Assembly (NCBI GenBank): GCA_022360445.1
Contig: JAKSCV010000066.1
Coordinates: forward strand, 1-47,642
Origin: Gammaproteobacteria bacterium
Lineage (GTDB): Bacteria > Pseudomonadota > Gammaproteobacteria > UBA5861
DNA: 47,642 nt
Direction of reading: 5' to 3'
This document shows positions 24,233-34,177 of this stretch, piece by piece. A model generated the notes under the pieces. The model was given only the letters and a program-made list of their open reading frames with translations, had not been told where the DNA came from and ran no database searches. Made by a program: the position numbers and the translations under genes. Position 1 is the first letter of the stretch. Each line of letters begins with the position of its first letter.

Positions 24233-24428
24233 GCTCTGTGGGAGACGCCCCTATCCACTGGGGGACCGAAGGCGCAACAGCCCGGAAACGCTCAGGTAAA
24301 AGGACCGCAAAGCCTTGTCGACTCTGGAGAGTAATGCCGAAGCATTCACCCAAGGGGTAAAGGTGGAAACACCCATCTAATCTCTCAGGTTTCAGGACAG
24401 AGGGGTGCGCCCAAGAAAATATTGGGCC
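24233..24428 (+). ncRNA. Tandem glycine riboswitch in the gcvT leader
   Basis: Two glycine aptamers lie in series. Aptamer 1 (about 24237-24309) has P1 strands TGTGG/CCGCA and the core segments GACCGAAGGCGCAAC and GCTCAGGTAAAAGGAC. Aptamer 2 (24322-24402) has P1 strands CTCTG/CAGAG, the core GGGGTAAA...GGAAAC and TCTCTCAGGTTTCAGGAC. A short stem follows, GCCCAA (24409-24414) with TTGGGC (24422-24427), ending 28 nt before the GGAG of gcvT; it may be part of the expression platform. There is no T-run, so control is more likely translational or through RNA stability. Glycine should switch on the glycine-cleavage operon. A -10 candidate TATATT is at 24210-24215. Confidence 0.92.
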
Positions 24429-24462
24429 GTTCGTTATGCTGCCTGCTAAGAGACTTGGAGTG

Positions 24463-25551
24463 ATGACACTGAGAACCCCACTGTACGATTCCCATATTTC
24501 CCTTGGTGCAAAAATGGTTGATTTTGCTGGCTGGGACATGCCTGTGACTTATGGTTCCCAAGTCGAAGAACATCATTCCGTCCGGCACAATGCTGGTGTG
24601 TTCGACGTTTCTCATATGGGCGTGGTGGATCTGGAAGGAGCGCAAGTACAAGCGTTTCTGTGCTTTTTACTGGCGAATGACGTACGTAAATTGGACAAGC
24701 CCGGCAAAGCACTCTACAGCTGCCTGTTAAACGAGCAAGGCGGAATTCTGGATGACTTGATTGTTTATTTTAGAGACTTCAACAGATATCGCGTGGTTGT
24801 CAATGCTGCCACTCGGGAAAAAGATTTAGCCTGGATGGCCCGTTACGCATCCCGATTTGGTGTTACTGTGAGCCCCCGCAAAGATCTTGCAATGCTGGCT
24901 GTACAAGGCCCTCTTGCTATTGAAAAAGTTCAACGCGTATTAGAACCATCCTATGCGGAAACGGTTTCCAAGCTGTCACGCTTTTACTCTGCTGCGCGAG
25001 CAGAGTGGTTTATTGCACGGACGGGGTATACCGGGGAAGATGGCCTGGAGATTATTTTACCATCCCATGAAGTTGTAGACTTGTGGGATCAAATTTTAGC
25101 ACAGGGGGTGCCCCCCGTTGGTTTGGGCGCGCGTGATACGCTCCGATTGGAGGCGGGAATGAGTCTCTATGGTGCCGATATGGATGAAACAATCACACCG
25201 TTTGAGTCTGGCCTGGGGTGGACGGTGGTTTTGGATAGCTCTCGAGATTTTTTAGGGAAAAACGCGTTGGTCGACCAACGCAAGCAAGGAGTCACACAAA
25301 AAATGGTGGGTTTATTACTCGAAGGTCGAGGCGTTCTTCGCCACAATCAACGAGTGCTTACTTCCAATGGCGAAACTTTAGGATGCGTGACCAGTGGGAG
25401 TTTTTCGCCCACCCTGCAACGGAGTATCGCGTTGGCGCGTATTGACAAGAGCCTGGAAGGTGGCGGTTGTAAGGTTGAAATAAGAGGTAAGCAAATCCCC
25501 GCTAAAATTGTAAAGTATCCTTTTATTAAGGGTGGAACAGCTAATATTTGA
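24463..25551 (+). CDS. gcvT: Glycine cleavage system T protein (aminomethyltransferase)
   Basis: This 362-residue tetrahydrofolate-dependent enzyme of the glycine cleavage complex releases NH3 and makes 5,10-methylene-THF from the aminomethyl-lipoyl group on GcvH. Visible features are DFAGWDMPVTYGSQVEEH near the N-terminus, FDVSHMG, the TGYTGEDGLEI motif near residue 195, and GLGARDTLRLEAGMSLYG, which contains conserved folate-site residues. The start is the ATG at 24463, with GGAG 3 nt upstream of the GTG before it; an in-frame ATG at 24436 lacks a ribosome-binding site. First gene of the riboswitch-controlled gcvTHP operon. Confidence 0.96.
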   Translation: MTLRTPLYDSHISLGAKMVDFAGWDMPVTYGSQVEEHHSVRHNAGVFDVSHMGVVDLEGAQVQAFLCFLLANDVRKLDKPGKALYSCLLNEQGGILDDLIVYFRDFNRYRVVVNAATREKDLAWMARYASRFGVTVSPRKDLAMLAVQGPLAIEKVQRVLEPSYAETVSKLSRFYSAARAEWFIARTGYTGEDGLEIILPSHEVVDLWDQILAQGVPPVGLGARDTLRLEAGMSLYGADMDETITPFESGLGWTVVLDSSRDFLGKNALVDQRKQGVTQKMVGLLLEGRGVLRHNQRVLTSNGETLGCVTSGSFSPTLQRSIALARIDKSLEGGGCKVEIRGKQIPAKIVKYPFIKGGTANI

Positions 25552-25569
25552 TCTGAACTGGAGAGAAAA

Positions 25570-25956
25570 ATGAGTAACTTGCCGGAAGAGCTAAAATATG
25601 CTGAAACACACGAATGGGCTCGCGAAGATGAGAAAGGCAACATCATTGTCGGGATTACTGATCATGCCCAGGAGTCATTGGGTGACCTGGTATTCGTCGA
25701 GTTACCCGAAGTGGGTGATGAAGTTGAAGTCGGGAGTGCTATTGCAGTTGTAGAGTCCGTCAAAGCCGCATCAGATATTTATGCCCCCGTGAGTGGAGAA
25801 ATCATTGCAATTAATGAGCTGCTGGAAGATGAGCCGCAGCTCATCAACTCAGGACCCTACGATGAAGGGTGGTTGTTTGAGATACAACCGTCCAATATCA
25901 GTGAGTTGGAAGATTTAATGAGTGCCTCAGAATACCAAACGAGCACTGAAGAATAA
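25570..25956 (+). CDS. gcvH: Glycine cleavage system H protein
   Basis: This 128-residue lipoyl carrier has its lipoylation site at Lys65 in [19 protein letters not shown]. It shuttles the aminomethyl group between GcvP and GcvT and reducing equivalents to the L protein. It begins 18 nt after gcvT with the ribosome-binding site TGGAGAG. The other family anchors, YAETHEWAR at the start and [13 protein letters not shown] near the end, are intact. Confidence 0.97.
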   Translation: MSNLPEELKYAETHEWAREDEKGNIIVGITDHAQESLGDLVFVELPEVGDEVEVGSAIAVVESVKAASDIYAPVSGEIIAINELLEDEPQLINSGPYDEGWLFEIQPSNISELEDLMSASEYQTSTEE

Positions 25957-26073
25957 TTCTGCTCTCAAGCTGCTACAAACATTTTCATAACGGTGAGGAG
26001 GCTTTCTCCTCAGGTTTCTATTCCTAACGCAAAATACCGAATACCGTCCTGTCATTTTTCAAAGAGTTATTTC

Positions 26074-28926
26074 ATGGTTGAAACACATCAAGACTATTCT
26101 TCGTTTGTTCGTCGTCACATGGGGCCTTCTGATCAGGGTATTCAAGAAATGCTCAATGTGCTCGGACTCGATTCCCTGAACAGCCTGGTCGAAGCGGTTG
26201 TGCCGGAAAGCATCCTGGATGTTTCGAGCCCTCATTTGCCAACAGGGTGCTCAGAAGAACAAGCCCTCGAACTTATTCGACAGCTGGCCATGAAAAATCA
26301 GGTCAAAAAATCACTCATAGGGCAAGGTTATTACGGTACGTATACGCCGACCGTGATTGCGCGCAACCTGCTGGAAAACCCGGCTTGGTACACGGCTTAT
26401 ACTCCCTATCAGCCTGAAATTTCACAAGGCCGTCTTGAAGCGCTGTTTTATTTCCAAACCATGGTGGCCGAGCTCACGGCAATGGACATCGCCAATGCCT
26501 CATTACTGGATGAAGGTACGGCGGCGGCTGAGGCGATGGCAATGTGCTGGAAGGCTGTCAAGCAGAAGAAAAAACGTTTTTTGGTGGCACGTGATTGTCA
26601 TCCCCAAACGATCGATATTCTCAAGACAAGAGCCGAACCACTGGGTATCGAACTGGGCTATGCAGATCTGGGTACTGAATTGGACTGGCGCGATGTTTTT
26701 GGCATTTTGTTCCAATACCCGGCCACAGACGGCCATGTGCGGGACTATTCTTCACTCTCAGAGCAGGCCCGCGAGGCAGGCGCCCACACAGTGTTTGCAG
26801 CTGATTTACTTGCGTTGACACTCCTGAAGCCCCCAGGGGAAATGGGCGCGGATATTGTCATTGGGAACACCCAACGTTTTGGTGTCCCCCTTGGCATGGG
26901 TGGCCCACACGCAGCCTACATGGCAACAACGGAATCTCTAAAGCGCTCCATGCCTGGCCGTTTGGTGGGGGTGTCCGTTGACGTCTCCGGTCGCCCGGCC
27001 TACCGCTTGGCTTTGCAAACACGTGAGCAGCATATTCGGCGCGAGAAGGCGACGTCCAACATCTGCACGGCTCAGGCGCTATTGGCCAATATCGCCGTCA
27101 TGTACGCGTGTTACCACGGTCCGGCCGGTTTAAAAGCGATTGCCCAACGGACCCATCAGCTTGCACTTAAATTGGCTCAAGCGCTGCAAGCCCAGGGTTT
27201 TCACGTCGATACCCCGTTTTTTGATACGGTTAAAGTGGCAACCGGTGAGCAAAGTGCGGCTATTCTTCATACCGCTGAGCTAGCGGGATATAACCTGCGG
27301 CGGTTAGACGAGCAGCATATCTCCATTGCCTTCGATGAGACCTGTTCAGATGTGGATGTTGAACAACTGTTGGGCTGCTTTGAGGTGGTAGGTCCGCTCG
27401 ACAAGGCCTCAGCAGAAACCTTTGATGACATTCTTCCTGTGGGCTTGCTCAGGACAAGCCCTTTCATGAGCCAGTCTGTTTTTCATGACTATCATTCTGA
27501 AACCGAAATGATGCGTTATCTGAGGCGTTTGGCAGATAAGGATTTGGCTCTGGATCGTGCCATGATCCCCCTCGGCTCTTGCACCATGAAGTTGAATGCC
27601 GCCGCCGAAATGGCACCGATCTCCTGGCCCGAATTCTCCCAGCTGCACCCATTCGTGCCGGCCAGTCAGCGGCGAGGATATGATGAACTGATACAGCAGC
27701 TTGAGGCTTGGTTGTGTGCCTGCACAGGCTATGCCGCTGTATCGCTTCAACCAAATGCTGGGAGCCAGGGTGAGTATGCCGGTCTTCTGGCCATCAAACG
27801 CTATCATGAGAGCCGGGGTGAAGGCGCAAGGAATGTTTGCCTTATTCCCAGTTCGGCTCATGGCACCAACCCGGCGAGTGCGCAAATGTGCAATATGAAA
27901 GTGGTGGTGGTTGCGTGCGACAAACAAGGTGATATTGATCTGGATGATCTGGACCAAAAGTTGGTGCAGCATGGCGAAAAAATCGCTGCGATTATGATCA
28001 CCTATCCGTCGACTCACGGCGTGTTTGAAGAGAGAATCACAGAGGTGTGTGAAAAAGTCCATCGTGCCGGGGGGCAAGTCTACATTGACGGCGCGAATTT
28101 GAATGCACTGATTGGCCTTGCCAACCCCGGTCAGTTTGGTGGTGATGTGTCACACCTGAACTTGCATAAGACGTTTGCGATCCCTCATGGCGGTGGCGGG
28201 CCGGGTGTTGGGCCTGTCGCCGTTGCCGAACACTTGGCGCCGTTTTTACCGGGGCACCGCATATGGGATGAAGACGACACGCGCGGGGTTGTCAGTGCTG
28301 CGCCCTGGGGCAGTGCCGGTATTTTACCCATCAGTTGGATGTATATTCGCATGATGGGGGCGTCAGGGTTAGCGCAGGCCACACGAGTGGCTATTTTAAA
28401 TGCGAATTATTTGGCCAAACGGTTAGAGGCACATTACCCGATCTTATATAACGGCAAGCAGGGCTTTGTTGCTCATGAGTGCATTATCGATATTCGAGGG
28501 TTTAAAGACACTGGCGTGACGGTGGATGATATTGCCAAGCGGCTGATGGATTTTGGTTTCCATGCGCCAACCATGTCGTTTCCGGTGGCAGGGACTTTGA
28601 TGATTGAGCCCACTGAAAGCGAGTCCAAAACAGAGCTGGATCGTTTTTGTGATGCAATGATTGTGATTCGTGAAGAAATTCAGCAGATCATTGATGGCCA
28701 TATTGAGCACCCACAAAGTGCCTTGGCCCAGGCACCTCATACGGCAGAAGATGTACTGGTAGACGAGTGGCAACGGCCTTACAGCCGCCAGTCTGGCGCA
28801 TTCCCGGCGGGCGATGCTGCTGCAGGAGTGAAATACTGGCCGCCCGTCAGTCGGATTGATAACGCACATGGGGATCGAAACCTTGTCTGCTCATGCCCGC
28901 CGATGGAAACCTACCAGCAAGAGTAA
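26074..28926 (+). CDS. gcvP: Glycine dehydrogenase (decarboxylating), P protein
   Basis: A single-chain P protein of 950 residues, the long form in which both halves of the clostridial two-subunit enzyme are fused. The N-terminal half has [29 protein letters not shown] and [14 protein letters not shown]. The C-terminal half has [11 protein letters not shown] and the PLP lysine, K699, in [16 protein letters not shown]. It decarboxylates glycine and moves the aminomethyl group to GcvH. The ATG at 26074 gives the conserved start; an in-frame ATG at 25993 would add 27 non-conserved residues. The gcvH-gcvP gap is 117 nt with nothing evident in it. Confidence 0.96.
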   Translation: MVETHQDYSSFVRRHMGPSDQGIQEMLNVLGLDSLNSLVEAVVPESILDVSSPHLPTGCSEEQALELIRQLAMKNQVKKSLIGQGYYGTYTPTVIARNLLENPAWYTAYTPYQPEISQGRLEALFYFQTMVAELTAMDIANASLLDEGTAAAEAMAMCWKAVKQKKKRFLVARDCHPQTIDILKTRAEPLGIELGYADLGTELDWRDVFGILFQYPATDGHVRDYSSLSEQAREAGAHTVFAADLLALTLLKPPGEMGADIVIGNTQRFGVPLGMGGPHAAYMATTESLKRSMPGRLVGVSVDVSGRPAYRLALQTREQHIRREKATSNICTAQALLANIAVMYACYHGPAGLKAIAQRTHQLALKLAQALQAQGFHVDTPFFDTVKVATGEQSAAILHTAELAGYNLRRLDEQHISIAFDETCSDVDVEQLLGCFEVVGPLDKASAETFDDILPVGLLRTSPFMSQSVFHDYHSETEMMRYLRRLADKDLALDRAMIPLGSCTMKLNAAAEMAPISWPEFSQLHPFVPASQRRGYDELIQQLEAWLCACTGYAAVSLQPNAGSQGEYAGLLAIKRYHESRGEGARNVCLIPSSAHGTNPASAQMCNMKVVVVACDKQGDIDLDDLDQKLVQHGEKIAAIMITYPSTHGVFEERITEVCEKVHRAGGQVYIDGANLNALIGLANPGQFGGDVSHLNLHKTFAIPHGGGGPGVGPVAVAEHLAPFLPGHRIWDEDDTRGVVSAAPWGSAGILPISWMYIRMMGASGLAQATRVAILNANYLAKRLEAHYPILYNGKQGFVAHECIIDIRGFKDTGVTVDDIAKRLMDFGFHAPTMSFPVAGTLMIEPTESESKTELDRFCDAMIVIREEIQQIIDGHIEHPQSALAQAPHTAEDVLVDEWQRPYSRQSGAFPAGDAAAGVKYWPPVSRIDNAHGDRNLVCSCPPMETYQQE

Positions 28927-29023
28927 CTTAATGATTTAACTTTTATACCGCACAGCCGTTAATCAATCGAAAGCCATAAACATCTTTCAATGGCTTTTGA
29001 ACAAGTGAATGACTGGGTTGTGT

Positions 29024-29881
29024 ATGTATCAAAAATTTTATGGTTTAGCGGAAACCCCCTTTTCGCCTTATCCCGATGTTGATTTTTGGTATCAGAGTGC
29101 CCGTTATCAATCGGCACTTGAAAGCGTGCGGTTATCGCTGGTTGAACAAGCAGGGGTTGTGGTTCTGACTGGGCCTGCGGGGATAGGTAAGTCCACTGTG
29201 GCAGGGCAGTTCCTATCCAGTTTGTCTTCTGGGGTAACGGCAGGGTATTTATCCAATACTATTTACCGGGATGTGGAAGAGCTTTTAAAGTGGATTCTCT
29301 TGTCATTTGACTGTGACTACCGCATGGAAGATCGGGTTTCTCTTTTTCATATCTTTGCGGACTTTTTGATCAAACAGCACCAGGAAGGTCAAAAAGTTGT
29401 ATTGGTGCTCGACGAAGCGCATAGGCTCTCACACCGGGCATTTAATCAGCTCAAGATGTTGACGAACATCAATGCAAACAAGCGCCAACTGCTCCGGCTT
29501 GTATTGATTGGCCAGCCTGAGTTGATGGATCTGCTGAAAGATGCACGTAACAGTTTTTTTACTCAGTGTGTCACCGTTGAGCGACAACTATTCCCACTCA
29601 ACTCAACAGAAACGGTTGAATACATCCATTATCGGATTCGGAAAGCCGGAGGGGATCCATTTTTCTTTCCGGAGGATGCCTGCGAAATGGTGTGGCAACA
29701 GGCCTCTGGTCTTCCACGTGTGATCAATGCGTTGTGTGATGCCAGCTTGTTAAAAGCGCACGCTGAGCATAGTGAGGTGGTTGATCCTAAGACGGTGGAA
29801 GGGGCTGCCAGTGAACTGTCTGTGAGCCTTTACGCCGCTGAACATATCTGTGGAGCTTTGAAGGTTGCACAAAGTTCATGA
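29024..29881 (+). CDS. ExeA-like AAA ATPase
   Basis: 285 residues starting [18 protein letters not shown], the N-terminal pattern of the ExeA/GspA and MshM family. Walker A is GPAGIGKST (residues ~50-58) and Walker [10 protein letters not shown] (~130). Sensor-type residues follow in LVLIGQPEL, and [16 protein letters not shown] is typical of the family's C-terminal part. ExeA proteins usually act with a peptidoglycan-binding partner to help assemble secretin or pilus machinery. Unlike full-length ExeA, this one stops after the AAA domain, with no PG-binding domain and no ExeB neighbour. Its last 6 nt overlap rimO. An in-frame ATG at 29009 is possible. Confidence 0.85.
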   Translation: MYQKFYGLAETPFSPYPDVDFWYQSARYQSALESVRLSLVEQAGVVVLTGPAGIGKSTVAGQFLSSLSSGVTAGYLSNTIYRDVEELLKWILLSFDCDYRMEDRVSLFHIFADFLIKQHQEGQKVVLVLDEAHRLSHRAFNQLKMLTNINANKRQLLRLVLIGQPELMDLLKDARNSFFTQCVTVERQLFPLNSTETVEYIHYRIRKAGGDPFFFPEDACEMVWQQASGLPRVINALCDASLLKAHAEHSEVVDPKTVEGAASELSVSLYAAEHICGALKVAQSS

Positions 29882-31207
29882 GTGGAGCGGTTTCCCCCAC
29901 AGGTCATAGTCGCCAGCAGCATCAATTTCGCAGTCAACCCAACTGCCGGGTGATGTTTGAGTCAACCCATCCAGAAAAACTTTGCCGTCGATTTCGGGTG
30001 CATCGGCATAGCTTCTGCCAATGGCCCCTTGTTCGTCAACTTCATCAATCAGGATCTGCATCTGCGAGCCGACTTTTTCCTGTAGCCGTTGGGCACTGAT
30101 TGCCGCTTGTACTTCCATGAATCGAGCATAACGTTCCTGCTTGACTTCCTCGGAAACCGGGTCGGGTAATTGATTGGCCTGAGCACCATCGACAGCGGAG
30201 TAAGTAAAGCAACCGACTCTATCCAACTGCGCCGTTTGAATAAAGTCCAGTAGCGCTTCGAAGTCTTCTTCGCGCTCGCCAGGGAAGCCGACAATAAAAG
30301 TGCTGCGCAGGGCGAGTTCGGGGCATTGCTCGCGCCATTGGTGGATCCGAGAGAGCGTATTTTCAATACGGCCTGGCCGCCGCATGAGCTTGAGAATTTT
30401 AGGACTGCCGTGCTGAAAAGGAATATCCAGGTAAGGTAAAACGGCACCTTCGGCCATGAGCGGGATAATGCGGTCCACGCTCGGGTAGGGGTACACGTAG
30501 TGGAGACGAACCCAAATGCCCAGAGAGCCTAGTGCTTTGCAAAGGTCCTCTAATTGAGTCTTCAGTGGGCGACCGCCCCAAAAGTCCATTCGGTGTTTCA
30601 TGTCGGTACCGTAGGCACTGGTGTCTTGCGAGATCACAAGAAGTTCCCGCACACCTGCCGCAGCCAGCGCTTCCGCTTCTTTCATGACCTCTCCAATCGG
30701 GCGACTGTGGAGTTTGCCGCGCATGGAAGGAATAATGCAGAAGCTGCATTTGTGGTCACAGCCTTCACTGATTTTCAGATAAGCGTAATGCCTCGGTGTC
30801 AATTTAATGCCTTGAGGGGGAACTAGGTCTGTAAAAGGGTCATGCGTATGGGGCTTTGGCGCATGAGCGTGCACAGCGTCCAACACCTGCTCGTAGGCCT
30901 GGGGTCCTGTAACACTGAGGATATCGGGAAACCGGGTCTGAATGGTTTCTGCATCGCTGGCGCCCATGCAGCCGGTGACAATGACTTTACCATTTTCAGT
31001 CATGGCTTCCTGGATCGCTTCCAGCGACTCTGCTTTGGCCGCATCAATAAAACCGCAGGTGTTGATAATAACGACTTCAGCCTCATCGTAGCTGGATGTG
31101 GTCGCATAACCTTCTGTACGAAGTTGCGTCAGAATTCGCTCCGAATCGACCAGGGCCTTGGGACAACCAAGGCTCACGAAACCAACATGTTGCTTAGATG
31201 CTGACAT
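29876..31207 (-). CDS. rimO: Ribosomal protein S12 methylthiotransferase RimO
   Basis: 443 residues. The N-terminal UPF0004 domain has [13 protein letters not shown] and [13 protein letters not shown], giving cysteines for the auxiliary cluster. The radical-SAM motif is CDHKCSFC near residue 150 within [21 protein letters not shown]-terminal TRAM domain follows (residues ~375-440; [16 protein letters not shown]). It methylthiolates Asp88 of ribosomal protein S12. It is convergent with the ExeA-like gene (6-nt overlap). The 227-nt gap upstream to cysK (31208-31434) has no gene. Confidence 0.97.
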   Translation of the reverse strand: MSASKQHVGFVSLGCPKALVDSERILTQLRTEGYATTSSYDEAEVVIINTCGFIDAAKAESLEAIQEAMTENGKVIVTGCMGASDAETIQTRFPDILSVTGPQAYEQVLDAVHAHAPKPHTHDPFTDLVPPQGIKLTPRHYAYLKISEGCDHKCSFCIIPSMRGKLHSRPIGEVMKEAEALAAAGVRELLVISQDTSAYGTDMKHRMDFWGGRPLKTQLEDLCKALGSLGIWVRLHYVYPYPSVDRIIPLMAEGAVLPYLDIPFQHGSPKILKLMRRPGRIENTLSRIHQWREQCPELALRSTFIVGFPGEREEDFEALLDFIQTAQLDRVGCFTYSAVDGAQANQLPDPVSEEVKQERYARFMEVQAAISAQRLQEKVGSQMQILIDEVDEQGAIGRSYADAPEIDGKVFLDGLTQTSPGSWVDCEIDAAGDYDLWGKPLHS

Positions 31208-31400
31208 GAAATAAAACCCGCAGGATAGATTATTTAAAGAGAGGGCATTGTACTGGAAGTGATCTTTAGGCGCTATTTCAAGCTGAAATCAAGGGTTGAT
31301 TTCCGTGCGATTCCAGCATGTAAGTAATACGTGATCAGTGAACGCTAAGCTCTGCGCGGAGAAGCGGACAATATACTGACATATCACCTTGATTGGAGTA

Positions 31401-31427
31401 AACGGGCTACCCGGTCAGCAGCCCGTT
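31401..31427 (-). other. Hairpin just downstream of cysK
   Basis: AACGGGCT (31401-31408) pairs with AGCCCGTT (31420-31427) around an 11-nt loop, 7 nt past the cysK stop on the minus strand. The following bases on that strand are not T-rich, so termination would be weak or factor-assisted. Confidence 0.5.
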
Positions 31428-31434
31428 ACCTTTG

Positions 31435-32346
31435 TTACCCTTGCATGCTCAGATAACGTTCGCCGGTGTCGCAAACCACTGTCACAACCGTTTTGCCAGC
31501 TCCTAATTGTTTTGCAACCCGCAGTGCAGCCACGACATTGGCACCTGATGAAATCCCGCCCAAAATACCTTCTTCCTGACTGAGACGAGCACGCATCGCA
31601 AATGCCTCCTGGGTGTTGACCTTTTCAACGCTGTCGAGAATGGACGTGTTGAGGTTGGCAGGAATAAAGCCGGCACCAATACCCTGAATTTTGTGAGGGC
31701 TGTGTGCGCCCCCTGAAATGACGGGCGACTCCTCGGGCTCAACCGCGATGGCTTGGAAGTCGGATTTTCTGCTTTTGATGACTTCACCCACGCCTGTGAT
31801 GGTGCCTCCAGTGCCAACGCCGGCAACGAAAGCATCAATAGCACCCTCCGTATCGCGCCAGACTTCTTCAGCGGTGGTTTTGCGGTGAACCTCTGGGTTG
31901 GCCGGGTTTTCGAACTGCTGTGGCATAAATGCGCCCGGTGTTTCTGCGATCAATTCTTTTGCTCGCGCAATCGCGCCGCTCATGGCTTGAGCGCCGGGTG
32001 TTAATTCAATCTTGGCACCGAGAATCGATAACATATGCCGACGCTCGACAGACATGGTGTCCGGCATGGTGAGAAGGCACTGATAACCACGTGCTGCGGC
32101 AACCATGGCCAGTGCAATACCGGTGTTGCCAGAAGTTGGCTCGATAATGGTCCCACCGGGTTTTAATTGGCCGGATGCCTCTGCGGCTTGAATCATGGCA
32201 AGGCCAATCCGATCTTTCACGGAAAAGCCGGGGTTGCGTGATTCCAGTTTGACATAGACATCAGCAGAGCCGGCTTCCGCCAAGCGCTGGAGCTTAACCA
32301 GGCTGGTATTGCCAATCAGGTGGGTAATGTCGGCTGAAGTGTGCAT
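31435..32346 (-). CDS. cysK: Cysteine synthase A (O-acetylserine sulfhydrylase)
   Basis: This 303-residue PLP enzyme has the aldimine lysine in [11 protein letters not shown] (residue ~44) and the PLP-phosphate and substrate loop [25 protein letters not shown] and [16 protein letters not shown] are standard. The second-domain [14 protein letters not shown] motif is the CysK rather than CysM type. It makes cysteine from O-acetylserine and sulfide. The start has a good ribosome-binding site (GAGGAAA). nadE lies 54 nt upstream on the same strand. Confidence 0.93.
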   Translation of the reverse strand: MHTSADITHLIGNTSLVKLQRLAEAGSADVYVKLESRNPGFSVKDRIGLAMIQAAEASGQLKPGGTIIEPTSGNTGIALAMVAAARGYQCLLTMPDTMSVERRHMLSILGAKIELTPGAQAMSGAIARAKELIAETPGAFMPQQFENPANPEVHRKTTAEEVWRDTEGAIDAFVAGVGTGGTITGVGEVIKSRKSDFQAIAVEPEESPVISGGAHSPHKIQGIGAGFIPANLNTSILDSVEKVNTQEAFAMRARLSQEEGILGGISSGANVVAALRVAKQLGAGKTVVTVVCDTGERYLSMQG

Positions 32347-32400
32347 ATTGATTTCCTCTCTTTATCGTCGATGTGGGTCCAGATCGAACTGGACTTTTCC

Positions 32401-34041
32401 TTAAGTACCCCGGGTACGGGCCCACTCAAACCGGGATGTAATGGGGTAGCGCCGATCGCGGCCAAATGCGCGTTTCGTAATGCGAACACCCGGTGCTGCC
32501 TGGCGCCGCTTGTATTCATTCCTCGCGACCATTGCAACAACGCGTTTCACTGTGGCTTCATTAAAACCCAGTTTGACAATCTCTGCAATTGACCGGTCTT
32601 CCTCGACATAGGCCTGCAAGATGGCATCCAGCTCTTCGTAGGGAGGCAACGTATCTTGGTCTTTCTGGTCGGGAGCTAATTCGGCTGATGGTGGGCGGTC
32701 TATCACAGCTTGTGGGATGACGGTGCCCAGTGAGTTCCGATACTTTGCCAGTTTATAAACCAGTGTTTTAGAGGCATCTTTCAAAGGCGCGAAGCCCCCG
32801 GCCATATCACCGTAAAGCGTCGCATAGCCAACAGCGACCTCACTTTTGTTACCGGTTGTCAGCAGTAAGTAGCCTTTTTTATTGGAGATCGCCATGAGTA
32901 ATACACCGCGTATCCGGGCTTGCAGGTTTTCTTCTGTGGTATCGCTCTCCAGCCCGGCAAACTCATCGGCTAAGGCACCGTTAAAGGCATCCAGCATCGG
33001 CCTGATGGCGATCGTTGAGTAGTGTAGGTTTTGCTTTTCCGCCTGGTTTGCGGCTGCATCAAGGCTGAGTTGTGATGTGTAATCTGAAGGCATCATCACG
33101 GCTTGTACATTATCACTGCCCAAGGCATCCACCGCAATGGCCAGCGTTAAACTGGAATCGATTCCGCCGGATAGCCCGATGACCGCGCCTTGAAATCCGT
33201 TTTTATAGATATAGTCGCGTGTACCACAAACCATTGCCTGGTAGATGAGTGCTAGTGGTTCGGTCGTTTCCTGAATCGGGGAGGGTGTTGTGATCTGGCG
33301 CTGTGAGTCAACTTCCAGCAAGACGAGTTTTTCTTCAAAGATCGGGGCCAGCTCGGTGAATGTGCCCGTTGAATGGATTACCATCGAGCCACCATCAAAG
33401 ACGAGCTCGTCCTGGCCTCCCACTTGGTTGACGTAAATAATCGGTAAGCCGGTTTCCTGAACGCGTGCGGTTAATACCGCCTTACGTTCAGCCTGCTTGT
33501 TGGCGTGGAAAGGTGAGCCATTCAGGTTGAGGATGATTTCGGCGCCGGCTTCCAGGCTTTGCTGTGCTGAATATTTAAACCAAATATCTTCACAGATGGT
33601 GATCCCGGCGCGTATCCCCTTCACGTCGATCACCAAGGGCTGGGTGCCAGCCTGGAAATAGCGCAGTTCATCGAAGACACCGTAATTGGGCAACTGCTGC
33701 TTATCGTAGCGCACCTGTATCTTGCCATCGGATAACACATAAGCGGCGTTATAAGTATTACCGGCTTCGCGTGCAGGCGCACCGATGACGGCCACAATGC
33801 CGTGTGTGTGCCCGGCGATTTTAGACAATGCCTGATCGGCCATTTCGTAGATATCGGGTCTGAGTAAGAGATCTTCGGGTGGGTAACCTGTCAGTGTTAA
33901 TTCGGGGAAAACGATCAGGTCAGCTTTCAATTTATCACGCGCCTGGCCGATCCAGTCAATGATGCGGTGTGTATTACCGCCAACATCGCCAACAATCGGG
34001 TTGAACTGCGCTGCTGCAATGCGGAGTGTTTTTTCAGACAT
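32401..34041 (-). CDS. nadE: Glutamine-dependent NAD+ synthetase NadE
   Basis: 546 residues in two domains. The N-terminal nitrilase-type glutaminase domain (residues 1-~270) has VFPELTLTGYPPEDLLLR with the Glu, the KQQLPNYGVFDE lysine and ICEDIW with the Cys of the catalytic triad. The C-terminal ATP-pyrophosphatase domain has the P-loop GLSGGIDSSLTLAIA, then TTGNKSEVAVGYATLYGD. It amidates nicotinic acid adenine dinucleotide. The start is the ATG at 34041 (MSEKTLRIAAAQFNP), as in homologues. The frame stays open for another 333 nt upstream, but that part overlaps pilS on the other strand and is not conserved. Confidence 0.96.
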   Translation of the reverse strand: MSEKTLRIAAAQFNPIVGDVGGNTHRIIDWIGQARDKLKADLIVFPELTLTGYPPEDLLLRPDIYEMADQALSKIAGHTHGIVAVIGAPAREAGNTYNAAYVLSDGKIQVRYDKQQLPNYGVFDELRYFQAGTQPLVIDVKGIRAGITICEDIWFKYSAQQSLEAGAEIILNLNGSPFHANKQAERKAVLTARVQETGLPIIYVNQVGGQDELVFDGGSMVIHSTGTFTELAPIFEEKLVLLEVDSQRQITTPSPIQETTEPLALIYQAMVCGTRDYIYKNGFQGAVIGLSGGIDSSLTLAIAVDALGSDNVQAVMMPSDYTSQLSLDAAANQAEKQNLHYSTIAIRPMLDAFNGALADEFAGLESDTTEENLQARIRGVLLMAISNKKGYLLLTTGNKSEVAVGYATLYGDMAGGFAPLKDASKTLVYKLAKYRNSLGTVIPQAVIDRPPSAELAPDQKDQDTLPPYEELDAILQAYVEEDRSIAEIVKLGFNEATVKRVVAMVARNEYKRRQAAPGVRITKRAFGRDRRYPITSRFEWARTRGT

Positions 34042-34177
34042 TTGGAATGGGTGCAAACAATGTATCGGAGAAAGGAATTTTCCGGGATACCGCCGCGAAG
34101 TGCAAAGTTTTTGTTGATTGAGAGGACTCCTGAGGCGAGTTGTCCTGGAATTTTGCAGAGGAGAGAGGTATTGACCA

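Noticed and set aside
27409-28077. 222-codon minus-strand frame inside gcvP
   Set aside because: It is antisense to a highly conserved part of GcvP and shows no recognisable domain.
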